This document shows positions 34,703 to 43,020 of a DNA stretch of 59,186 nucleotides, in pieces. The position numbers were made by a program, and so were the translations under genes. Location of the stretch: NCBI GenBank assembly GCA_947496555.1, contig CANMDH010000033.1, positions 1-59,186 on the forward strand, given 5' to 3'. Source of the stretch: an uncultured Aquimarina sp. Lineage in GTDB: Bacteria; Bacteroidota; Bacteroidia; Flavobacteriales; Flavobacteriaceae. The first letter of the stretch is position 1; each line of letters begins with the position of its first letter. The notes under the pieces are model-generated. The model worked only from the letters and a program-made list of their open reading frames with translations, made no database searches and had not been told where the DNA came from.

Positions 34703-35374
34703 ATGGAAAGAGATACAACCGAGAAAAGGGCGTGGGGGGTAACAAACACTATATATACTGCTCTGACCCTATTGCTTTGTCTTATGGCGACCTTTGCACG
34801 GGCCCAGGTGGACGCCGTCAAGGTGACGGAAATCAAATCCAAGAACCGGATCGCTTTTTTTGCCGAGAACAGGACCTTTACGGACTATGATGTGCTATTT
34901 GAGGTAAAGGGCTCCAATTTTGGACAGAGTAAAGCCAAACCCAGGTGGATCAGAGTTCCGGCAGCATCCAGGGTCCACTTAAAGACCATTATTTTATTTC
35001 GGGGCAAACGACCGGTCTACACCAAAACATTAAAGACCAATGACAGTTTATCAAAACGGGCGTTGAAAAAGGAATTCGAGGTATTGAATATCCCACCGCC
35101 TAAAGTCAAGCCTAAAAAGCAGATCACAATCTACACATCCAAGAGTTGTGATGCCTGTGATAGTATTGTAGGCCAACTTAATTCCCAAAATATGATCTTT
35201 AGAAGTGTTTCCTTGGATGAAAGACCCGAAATAAAAATACAATTGGGTCAATTTTTGTCAAGATCGACCCAAGAGATGGATTCTTTGTCCAGCCCCATAA
35301 TCAGTTTGGGGGGCAAGCTCTACAGTTGGATCACCACTTTTGACCGGATGATGGAGGAAGTAGAAAAAGATTAA
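34703..35374 (+). CDS. Exported glutaredoxin/thioredoxin-like protein
   Basis: The 223-residue protein has a long signal peptide (ending FARAQ). The N-terminal half is a beta-rich domain of unknown family. The C-terminal half (~138-223) has QITIYTSKSCDACDSIVGQL, a glutaredoxin-type active site with C149 and C152, then the SLDERPE and SPIISLGGKLYSW strands of the fold. It would act as a periplasmic thiol-disulfide protein, perhaps for disulfide handling of secreted proteins. It follows module M2, and module-like site M6 follows it. Confidence 0.75.
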   Translation: MERDTTEKRAWGVTNTIYTALTLLLCLMATFARAQVDAVKVTEIKSKNRIAFFAENRTFTDYDVLFEVKGSNFGQSKAKPRWIRVPAASRVHLKTIILFRGKRPVYTKTLKTNDSLSKRALKKEFEVLNIPPPKVKPKKQITIYTSKSCDACDSIVGQLNSQNMIFRSVSLDERPEIKIQLGQFLSRSTQEMDSLSSPIISLGGKLYSWITTFDRMMEEVEKD

Positions 35375-35456
35375 GGCTGTTTTGGCCATGAGGCCACTTG
35401 TAAATAGCATGGGCAAAGGCCTGCAAAAAGGTTGAGGCAATTCGTGTTTATCCAGA

Positions 35457-35520
35457 ATCCCAATAATCTCTTTTTATGTCCCAACTTAATAGATGTCAGC
35501 GCTTTTTATGGGGTATTTTG
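35457..35520 (+). promoter_or_regulatory. Degenerate ATCCC-pair site M6
   Basis: ATCCC at 35457 and GTCCC at 35478 keep the 21-bp step. CGCTTTTTATGGGGTAT at 35500 aligns with the conserved promoter box, one base closer than elsewhere. The site is 82 bp before the 35,582 start codon. Confidence 0.45.
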
Positions 35521-35581
35521 CGCATTATTTAATTATTGCGATTTAGAGCAATATTAAGTTTATACCAACATACTTATTATT

Positions 35582-37480
35582 ATGTGGCAAATTTTTCCAA
35601 AAGAAAGCGAACTTAATTCACTCTTTTTTCTGGTTTTATTTGGTCTTTTTTTTCAAGAGTCGAATGCGCAATTGGGTTTTTGCAACGGTAATTATGGCGA
35701 TGCCATTTTTACAGAAACTTTTGGCACTGGTGTTTCAAATGGACCTGCTTTGCCTGCAGGCATTACTACTTATCCCTATGTGGACAGCGCGCCAGCCGAC
35801 GGAGAGTATACGATTTCGAGTCAAACCAATTATTACCAAGGAGTGTGGTTCGATACCACGGACCATACAGGCGACACCAATGGAAAATTACTTATAGTAA
35901 ATGCAAGCCATACGCCTGGGGAATTTTTTCGACGTACAGTTAGCGGGCTTTGTGAAAACTCCTCTTATGAATTTTCATCATGGATAATGAACCTGGTGTC
36001 GGGAACAAGCACTGGCTGTGGGCTACAAGGAGGCATCCCGGTGAATTTAAAGTTTGAAGTATGGGACAATACGAACACACGGTTATTGGCGACCGGTGAT
36101 ACCGGTGATATTTTTGCCAAAGCTTCCCCTACTTGGGAACAATATGCCCTGGTATTCCAGACTTTGCCGGGTCAAACCTCGGTCATTTTAAAAATGTTGA
36201 ACAACGGCCGGGGGGGATGTGGCAATGACGTTGGCATTGACGACATCGTATTCAAAAGTTGCGGTGATACTATTTTACTTACAGACAGCACCAACAGCAC
36301 TTCCATTGCGGTTTGCGAAAACCAAGCACCGATAACAACGACTTTGACCGCCCATCCTGATTTTTCTGTGTTCAAAACCCATGCCTATCAATGGCAGGAA
36401 AGTGCGGATGGAGCAAATTGGAATGACCTTATCGGTGAAACCACTCCTATTTTCATAGCACCTCTCAACACCGCTACTTTCTATAGGGTAAAGGTTGCCG
36501 AGGATGCCATTAATCTGGCAAATTCAAGTTGTAGTGTTTTTACAAATGTTTTTCATGTAGCTATTGTTGGTATTCCAGATGAGCCCATAAGCCAAGGTGA
36601 TGTGGAACTATGTGTTGATAATCCCGGGGGCGTTCAGGTTTGGGTTCCAAACGATGTCCTGGTCAATTGGTATGATGCGCCTACTGGAGGCAACCTATTG
36701 GCAGAGGATTCTGCGCTATACCCCACAACAATTTCAGGCACTTATTATGCGGAGGCAGTGAGCAAAACAACAAATTGTATTTCCAACACACGAACCGCAG
36801 TTTCAATTGTTTATTTTGATTTGCCCGTGTTGGAAGGCGAAAGTTTGACTTTCTGCGAAGGACAATCAATTTCGCTATCAGCAGGTGTGACTAATGCTTC
36901 CTATTTGTGGAACACCGGAGAAACGACTAAGGAAATAGTGGTAGCTTCCCCTGGCACCTATACTGTTGTTATCACCAATGGAAATGGATGTTCAACCACC
37001 AAAACGATTCAACTTTCGCAAATTGACAATCCGATAATAGACAAGGTAGTATCGGATTATCGAAATTTAACCATTCTTACTCTTAATTCAGGGGATTTTG
37101 AATATTCCCTCGATGGTCTTATTTATCAAGAAACACCCTTCTTTGAAAACCTACGGGGTGGTGTTTATAACATTTTTGTAAGGGAGAAAACTGGTTGTGG
37201 CGTCGCACAATTGCATTTTGTCCATCAGGTTGTTCCACGTTTTTTTACCCCCAACGGGGATAATAGGAACGATGTGTTCCAACTGGAAGGAATAGATCCT
37301 TCACAGGAATTCAGCATTGAGATTTATGACAGGTCCTCTAAATTGTTATTTCAATCAAAAGACCTAAATTTTCAATGGGATGGGGCTTATAAGGGCAAGG
37401 CACTTCCCGCTTCGACTTACTGGTATCGTATTCAAGTGAGGGGGAGTATCATTATTGGACATGTTACATTGTTACGTTAG
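35582..37480 (+). CDS. T9SS type B secreted protein with Ig-like domains
   Basis: The 632-residue protein has a signal peptide ending SNAQ. A jelly-roll-like N-terminal domain (~40-215) contains a carbohydrate-binding-like fold with RRTVSGLCENSSYEFSSW. Ig-like domains (~225-490) carry ITTTLTAHPDF…YQWQES and ISLSAGVTNASYLWNTGE. The end has FFTPNGDNRNDVFQLEG and the gliding-motility/type B sorting domain. A PorP/SprF protein, the usual partner for type B cargo, lies 866 bp downstream. Confidence 0.88.
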   Translation: MWQIFPKESELNSLFFLVLFGLFFQESNAQLGFCNGNYGDAIFTETFGTGVSNGPALPAGITTYPYVDSAPADGEYTISSQTNYYQGVWFDTTDHTGDTNGKLLIVNASHTPGEFFRRTVSGLCENSSYEFSSWIMNLVSGTSTGCGLQGGIPVNLKFEVWDNTNTRLLATGDTGDIFAKASPTWEQYALVFQTLPGQTSVILKMLNNGRGGCGNDVGIDDIVFKSCGDTILLTDSTNSTSIAVCENQAPITTTLTAHPDFSVFKTHAYQWQESADGANWNDLIGETTPIFIAPLNTATFYRVKVAEDAINLANSSCSVFTNVFHVAIVGIPDEPISQGDVELCVDNPGGVQVWVPNDVLVNWYDAPTGGNLLAEDSALYPTTISGTYYAEAVSKTTNCISNTRTAVSIVYFDLPVLEGESLTFCEGQSISLSAGVTNASYLWNTGETTKEIVVASPGTYTVVITNGNGCSTTKTIQLSQIDNPIIDKVVSDYRNLTILTLNSGDFEYSLDGLIYQETPFFENLRGGVYNIFVREKTGCGVAQLHFVHQVVPRFFTPNGDNRNDVFQLEGIDPSQEFSIEIYDRSSKLLFQSKDLNFQWDGAYKGKALPASTYWYRIQVRGSIIIGHVTLLR

Positions 37481-37675
37481 GAGATTAGTACGTGATCATG
37501 GAATTCTGTTCAAATAGGGATTGCGACATGGCCATTGTTAGTAGGGTCTGGCTTTTTTCAATATCCTTTATGGTGGCTATGGATGCATTGGTACGTTTTC
37601 AAAACTTATAAAACTCCAAACCACTTATAAACAGGGGTTTTACGGAGTAAATAGAGTATGTAGCGCTGCGCCAGC

Positions 37676-37836
37676 ACGCTACCCTTGCTCTTCAGCGCCC
37701 ATTATGGGGGATCCGATGGTTGGGATGGCGCACGCATAAGGGCGGGCGAGTGCCCGTTGGGTCTTATGTATGTGTCATAGACTATAACGAACCGGGGTTG
37801 ACCCACCAAACAAAAATGATATATGTCAATTATTGA
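37676..37836 (+). pseudogene. Remnant of a T9SS type B sorting domain
   Basis: Bases ~37,676-37,836 are a degenerate copy of the last ~160 bp of the 25,259-28,561 gene: CTTCAGCGCCCATTATGGGG, GATGGTTGGGA, CTATAACGAACCGGGG and ATGATATATGTCAATTATTGA all have matching counterparts there. Frameshifts break it and the rest of the gene is missing. Confidence 0.75.
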
Positions 37837-38063
37837 GCGTTGGCGTGAATAAAGATTTTAGCGGATGCAGGAGGAGACTCCCCTGCCTTCCTCAGAAAGG
37901 AAAGTGAAAGTAAGGGAGTTAGGGGGTAAAAACATACTTATTTTTTGACTTACAGTGGTTAAGCGTCATCAATAGAAGCTAATTATAAAGAAACGGAAAG
38001 GGGTGAGAAAAGCCTGGATATATGTAGTTATAGACCACAAGAACTATAGTTCATAAAATGTTT

Positions 38064-38123
38064 GTCCCAATCATCGCCTCTTCTATCCCATTTTTTAGCT
38101 TGATCAACACATTTTTATAGAGA
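38064..38123 (+). promoter_or_regulatory. Degenerate ATCCC-pair site M7 upstream of porP/sprF
   Basis: GTCCC at 38064 and ATCCC at 38085 are 21 bp apart, and CACATTTTTATAG begins 23 bp later at 38108, matching the module geometry. It lies 238 bp before the PorP/SprF start, further than in other copies. Confidence 0.4.
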
Positions 38124-38345
38124 TTAACAGTAAAGGATTGAATTTTGTTTTGAAATAAAAAGACGGGCAGTTTTAGGTCCATTGTACTATGGGCAATTTT
38201 TGGAGTAAGTATGTATGCTTAATCAAGAACTATTCACGCTTTGAAATACGTAGTAAAAATAATCTTGAGAATAAATAATTGAAGTGCCCATTGAATGAGT
38301 CAAGAGAATTCTAAATAAAAACCGCCCACATTAAAAATAAATAAA

Positions 38346-39311
38346 ATGAAAAATAACAAACTATACTTTTTTACCATATTCGCTATATGCTGCATTGGGT
38401 CTTATGCTCAACAGGATGTAACATTTACACTGTACAATTATAACATGAATATCATCAACCCGGCCTATGCGGGAGCTGGTGAAAAATTTGAATTCACATC
38501 AAACTACAGAGCACAATGGGCGGGTCTTGATGAAGCACCCGAGACCTGGAGTTTTTCATTGAGCAGCCCAATACGCATAAAAGAAGGAGTAGGCGATAAG
38601 GTGGGACTGGGTCTCTCTGTGACCAACAGTAGTGTGTTCGTACTCAAAGAAACTGATGTTTTTGTTGATTTTTCCTATAGGTTACAATTAAAGGAAACAT
38701 TGGATCTGTTTTTAGGGGTTAAAGCGGGAGGAGCTGCCGTTAACATAGATCTGGCAAGTATAGGACTTGATAACGACCAGCTTTTTTCAGAAAATGTAAG
38801 TGTGTTCAATCCAAATATTGGGATAGGTGCCTATTTAAGGGGAGAAAACTATTTTGTAAATATATCCGCACCAGCGCTTCTAAAAACAAGAAGATACGAA
38901 AAGGAATCTGGTATTGTGACACAGGCCACCGATAAAATGCAATTTTTTATGGGAGCGGGCTATCATTTTCCTTTGAATGGGGATGTGACCTTTACACCCT
39001 CTTTTTTAACACGGGTAATAAGCGAAGTGCCTTTCTCTATGGATGTTAATGGAACCTTCGACCTATACGACATGGTAGAATTAGGCATCAGCTACAGGTT
39101 AAAAGAATCCATAAGTACTGTTGTGCTATTTAAGATGTCGGATGGAATCAAGATAGGATATGCTTATGATAGAGCTATTACAGCAATAAGTAATTATAGA
39201 AGAGGAAACCACGAAGTGATAGTAAAGGTTCCACTACTATTTTTAAAAAAACGATCACAACAAAATGAAAAACAATCACAACAAAATGAAAAACAATCAC
39301 AACAAAATTAA
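38346..39311 (+). CDS. PorP/SprF-family type IX secretion outer-membrane protein
   Basis: The 321-residue protein has a signal peptide ending SYAQQ, then the family opening QDVTFTLYNYNMNIINPAYAGA, and repeated beta-barrel strands with YRAQWAGL and FSLSSPI. These proteins act with T9SS and are required for export of type B cargo such as SprB; the 35,582 and 25,259 proteins are the likely clients. The tail is unusual: the heptapeptide KQSQQNE is repeated at the very C-terminus (21-nt direct repeats at ~39,255-39,310), which is not part of the family barrel. Confidence 0.9.
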   Translation: MKNNKLYFFTIFAICCIGSYAQQDVTFTLYNYNMNIINPAYAGAGEKFEFTSNYRAQWAGLDEAPETWSFSLSSPIRIKEGVGDKVGLGLSVTNSSVFVLKETDVFVDFSYRLQLKETLDLFLGVKAGGAAVNIDLASIGLDNDQLFSENVSVFNPNIGIGAYLRGENYFVNISAPALLKTRRYEKESGIVTQATDKMQFFMGAGYHFPLNGDVTFTPSFLTRVISEVPFSMDVNGTFDLYDMVELGISYRLKESISTVVLFKMSDGIKIGYAYDRAITAISNYRRGNHEVIVKVPLLFLKKRSQQNEKQSQQNEKQSQQN

Positions 39312-39868
39312 GATAAGTGTAGAAATATATGGCAATAATAAACTATGTGCTTATGTATAAATGTTACAACGGTCTAAATATATATTGAAAAAGGACAAAC
39401 AAAGATATATAATGCTGATTGTTGGTTTGGATAAGCGCATTGGATGGTAAATTGGGAGTATTTAGGTTTGTCCATGAATCTTGCCTTACAAAGGGTAGGT
39501 TGAGCAAGATGTTCTCACATAAAGGTCCGGGGCCTTTACTAGGGCAACCTTTGTACTTCCTAATAGCAGTCAATAATGTATACAACCAATAATACATGGA
39601 TATAAAAAAATTACAATTACGTACCATTATCCGTCACTCAAAAATTAGAACACTAGTTTCTGATATGGGCGAAAATTAAAAATGTTATTGGCACTAAGGT
39701 AAGTGTTCATTAAACTGTATAAAAAGTAAAATAAGATAAAATTTGAAACGTTATAAAAAGGTATCAGTTTGATCCGTTTTTATGGAAGTAAATGAATTTA
39801 GGTTTAAGATAGAAGAGCACAGTCGTATTGAAAACAAAAGAATAGTCATTGGAATTATTAACAATTTA
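39312..39868. other. Intergenic stretch without a recognised gene
   Basis: I see no convincing gene. A minus-strand frame at 39,364-39,627 lacks protein-like features. The right-hand ~130 bp aligns with the region left of lipoprotein copy 1 but with many substitutions. Confidence 0.5.
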
Positions 39869-39894
39869 TATCACCAATAAAAATCAATAAAAAA

Positions 39895-40878
39895 ATGATA
39901 CGTATTAAAACCTGTAAAACATTGTTTTTTATGCTACTAACCCTAGCATTTTCCTCCTGTAATTCTGATGATGACGCTAATCCTAACCCTAACCCAGAAA
40001 ATAGTGAAGAAATAAGGGCTACTAAAGAAAAATTAGTTGGAGAGTGGAAATTGATAAGCAGCACTATTGACAATAAAAATGTTTCACCTGAAGAATTTGA
40101 ATGCTTAAAAAATTCAACTGCGACTTTTAATCAGGATGACACTTATGAATTAACTTTTTTAAAACTAGGGAGTAATTCTGCAACTCTTTGTTCTAGAACA
40201 GTTACACAATCTGGGACCTATACGGTCATTGGTTTGGATAGTGTTACTTTTTTCAATTTTGATTCTGAGATCGAGTTGATTGACGATACCTTACAGATTA
40301 CTTCAAAAGTTACCAATGGTGGTCAAGAACAAGACCAAATTGATATTTTTATTAGAAATGACAATTCGGAATTGGAGGAAAATCCGGATGAAGAGACAGA
40401 TGATGTGGAAACAGATGAGACAGATGAGGATAATGGTGACAATACTTTTGATGGTACAGCGGTGATTCAAAAGATATTGGGGAAGTGGCAAATCGAATCC
40501 GACCGAGATTGCCTTCAAAAAAACACCATAGAATTTAAAGCTCAAAGTGTTTTTGAATTCATTCAACATAAGAAAACCTTTAATCGTAGAGATTTGTTAA
40601 ATTATAATGTAAGCGTAAGTTATCCTTTGCCAGAAAGTATTAATGCAACAATTTTCAAAGGAAATGACATGGTTGTCTTTGATACCAGTGCAGAATGTCA
40701 ATTTATCAAAACAAGCACTCTGGAATATGTGGTAAAAGATGAGAAAACCATAGTACTTAAAAACATATCAGGATTAAAACTTTTGTTAGAAGATGACACT
40801 ACTATTAAACTTATATATACGTTTACAGATAGTGATAACAATGAACAGGTTAGAGAATTTGTTTATAACAAGCTATAA
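39895..40878 (+). CDS. Lipocalin-like-domain lipoprotein, copy 2
   Basis: The 327-residue protein is the same as the 31,470-32,453 protein: lipobox AFSSC, Asp/Pro-rich linker, two domains joined by an acidic stretch. Here the GAAACGTTTC palindrome upstream is broken, so the two copies may be regulated differently. The neighbour downstream is the converging IbrB-like gene. Confidence 0.75.
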   Translation: MIRIKTCKTLFFMLLTLAFSSCNSDDDANPNPNPENSEEIRATKEKLVGEWKLISSTIDNKNVSPEEFECLKNSTATFNQDDTYELTFLKLGSNSATLCSRTVTQSGTYTVIGLDSVTFFNFDSEIELIDDTLQITSKVTNGGQEQDQIDIFIRNDNSELEENPDEETDDVETDETDEDNGDNTFDGTAVIQKILGKWQIESDRDCLQKNTIEFKAQSVFEFIQHKKTFNRRDLLNYNVSVSYPLPESINATIFKGNDMVVFDTSAECQFIKTSTLEYVVKDEKTIVLKNISGLKLLLEDDTTIKLIYTFTDSDNNEQVREFVYNKL

Positions 40879-40930
40879 GACAATATGAGAAGACCCAGTT
40901 TATTAGGTAAATAATGGATAATATAAAAAA

Positions 40931-40956
40931 TGGAGGTAAACTTACCTCCATTTTTT
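40931..40956 (+). terminator. Terminator of lipoprotein copy 2
   Basis: The same perfect palindrome as at 32506-32525, followed by six T instead of seven. It lies in front of the converging minus-strand gene at 41,145. Confidence 0.92.
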
Positions 40957-41144
40957 AGTTTCAATATTCTAAAAAAGTTACTCTTTTATAATGGTTTTGA
41001 TCAAAATAATGACCTAATATATTTTTATAAGATCCGATCCTTCGCTTACTACAATTCTGCTAATCCTGAGTTTGCTTTGAACTCGAAATTCTCATTGGAT
41101 TTTTAGTATAAAAATTTTATCGACACATCATGTTTAAGGACTGT

Positions 41145-41780
41145 CTATTCTTCCCAAGTCCACGATGGCGAATAGTCATCATCTTTAAATAATTCTCCAA
41201 GCCCCTTGAACTGTTTTAGTCGTAGTACCTCATCTGCCTCCATTCCCAAGGCATCCATAATTTTTGCCGAGGACCATCCGTTATTTGATAGGGTTTTTAC
41301 GACTTCGCCTATTTCTCCTATCTGATGCCTCCCACGAGCCCTGTTATGCTGAATTGAGGCTACTATTTGGTTTTTGTTGGATGTATTCAATATTACCACA
41401 GGAACATTTTGATTTAACCTGTTACGCAACTCTTTGTTTCTTTTTATAATTTTCCAACGATGGTAACCATCTATTAATTCATACAGTTGGTTTTTTTCTG
41501 GCGCTACCAACAAAGGTTGAGTGATTCCATGGTCCAGCATAGAACGAAGTAGTAGTCGTTTTTCGGGGCTTGCCATTTTATTGGGGTTATAGCTATTTGG
41601 TGAAATGGAATTCACAGGTACCCATAGTACTTCTGAAATGGGTTCTTTATGTTGATTGAAAGCTGCTACAATCTTTTTTATTAGCTCCTTTTTACGATTC
41701 TCAAAAATGGCTTCACTTTCTTTTATGATGTCTAAAATGTCTTGTTTTACACTTTTATTCATAAGGCTGTTTTTTTGCAT
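41145..41780 (-). CDS. ParB-like nuclease-domain protein (IbrB-like)
   Basis: The 211-residue protein has a helical N-terminus, then the ParB/Srx-type fold (~50-145): VPVNSISPNSYNPN, LLLRSMLDHGITQPLLV, LIDGYHRW and HNRARGRHQ. These are the boxes of IbrB and related ParB-N proteins. It overlaps the IbrA-like gene upstream by 26 bp; the second Met (41,762) would reduce the overlap. IbrA and IbrB are known as a pair that affects expression of immunoglobulin-binding prophage genes in E. coli; the biochemical activity is unsettled. Confidence 0.85.
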   Translation of the reverse strand: MQKNSLMNKSVKQDILDIIKESEAIFENRKKELIKKIVAAFNQHKEPISEVLWVPVNSISPNSYNPNKMASPEKRLLLRSMLDHGITQPLLVAPEKNQLYELIDGYHRWKIIKRNKELRNRLNQNVPVVILNTSNKNQIVASIQHNRARGRHQIGEIGEVVKTLSNNGWSSAKIMDALGMEADEVLRLKQFKGLGELFKDDDYSPSWTWEE

Positions 41781-42936
41781 ATAAGGTCTTATAGGTATTT
41801 TTAGTTTGACAAAAGCCCAAACTGCGACACCACCAATCGTTTTTGATGATACATTTACATATTCTTCTCCAGGATGGTATCTTTCCTCTATTTTCTAATT
41901 TTAAGTTGCCCTCATCAGGAACTAGCTCTAAAGTAAATCCATTATTATTCCACCACCTGAGAAAGGTTTTTATTTTCCCGGCATAATGTTTTCTTGTAAT
42001 TTCTGGCATAGATTGTAATAAGATATAGGTGTATCTTTCCCAGGTAAGTCCCTCAGGTAATACCACTTTTATTCTGCCCAAAACCGCCGTTTTGCTATAA
42101 AGTGCTCCAAAATTAACTCCATAAACTCGTGTTACTACCTTGTTCCAGGTATCTGGTTCTATCTGCTGATAATAGGCAAGGCTTTGGCGTTGGTCATCAC
42201 CATAAGGTTGGCAAATACGCATTTTGTGAATGGACATTCCGCATAAATAAAAATAATCATATAGTTTATTATACTGTATCTTCTGCTTTCCCACATAACG
42301 CCATATATCTTCGGTGCGCCAATCGTAGATAGGGTAAGAGAACACTAAATTATTTGAAGCCTTACTTAACCAGTTTTTGCCACGCCAACCGTGTTTTGTA
42401 ACAGAAAAGAACCTGTTTAAACTTTCATCTGACCGAATCCCCAATAGGCAAGTGCACCTTGCACCGTTTGAAAACCAATTACCCCATTGGTATACAAAAT
42501 CTTCAAATTCCATTCCATATTTAAAAAAAGGATATTGCTCTGGATTAGATACTACTTGTGGGTGTTGCGGCATTGGGCGAATCCATACGTTGGATTGTTC
42601 TGGATCCCAACAGCGCCAATGAGGTTGAAAAACACTAACCGAGTTTCTAAGATTTAAAGGCAAACAAATCCAATGCAAATTAATCTCTTCTGAATTTAGA
42701 GCCACTTTTTCAATATGACGTATTGTGGTATCGTATTGCCCTTCTAAATCGACAAATAATACATCAAGAGGTAGTCTATTTTCTAACTTTGCCATTTCGA
42801 GTGCCATATGTAACATTACGGTACTGTCTTTCCCACCACTAAAAGCTATATATACTTTAGGGAACGTATTAAAAATATCCTGTATACGTTTTTTGGCCGC
42901 GACATAAACATTATCTTTCTGATAGTTTTTAGGCAT
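41755..42936 (-). CDS. PAPS-reductase-like protein with DUF3440 (IbrA-like)
   Basis: The 393-residue protein has the N-type ATP-pyrophosphatase loop SGGKDS (residues 33-38), the FVDLEGQYD strand, RCTCLLGIRSDES and the YPIYDWRTEDIW motif of the PAPS reductase/CysH superfamily. The C-terminal part is DUF3440-like. It is not a sulfate-assimilation enzyme by context: no cys genes are near, and the partner is a ParB-like protein. The same superfamily includes DndC, so a nucleic-acid-modification role is conceivable but not shown. Confidence 0.87.
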   Translation of the reverse strand: MPKNYQKDNVYVAAKKRIQDIFNTFPKVYIAFSGGKDSTVMLHMALEMAKLENRLPLDVLFVDLEGQYDTTIRHIEKVALNSEEINLHWICLPLNLRNSVSVFQPHWRCWDPEQSNVWIRPMPQHPQVVSNPEQYPFFKYGMEFEDFVYQWGNWFSNGARCTCLLGIRSDESLNRFFSVTKHGWRGKNWLSKASNNLVFSYPIYDWRTEDIWRYVGKQKIQYNKLYDYFYLCGMSIHKMRICQPYGDDQRQSLAYYQQIEPDTWNKVVTRVYGVNFGALYSKTAVLGRIKVVLPEGLTWERYTYILLQSMPEITRKHYAGKIKTFLRWWNNNGFTLELVPDEGNLKLENRGKIPSWRRICKCIIKNDWWCRSLGFCQTKNTYKTLYAKKQPYE

Positions 42937-42937
42937 T

Positions 42938-43010
42938 TTTTATGTAGTGCTAATGGTTAATATCATTTACTGCTTTCATGGTTGTTTTTCTTTGACACTA
43001 CATTTTCAAA
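42938..43010. promoter_or_regulatory. Inverted repeat upstream of the IbrA-like gene
   Basis: ATGTAGTG at about 42,941 and CACTACAT at about 43,000 face each other across ~50 bp just upstream of the IbrA start codon. They could be operator half-sites bridging the promoter, but no repeat elsewhere supports this. Confidence 0.3.
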
Positions 43011-43020
43011 CTATTACATT

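Larger units (their letters stand above)
39869..40956. repeat. Identical lipoprotein cassette, copy 2
   Basis: Direct repeat of 31,444-32,531, offset 8,425 bp, with no difference I can see over about 1.09 kb. The ends fall just before the start codon and just after the terminator. Confidence 0.85.

Noticed and set aside
41755-42936. Sulfate-assimilation PAPS reductase (CysH)
   Set aside because: DUF3440-like C-terminus and the overlapping ParB-like partner point to IbrA; no cys genes are nearby.
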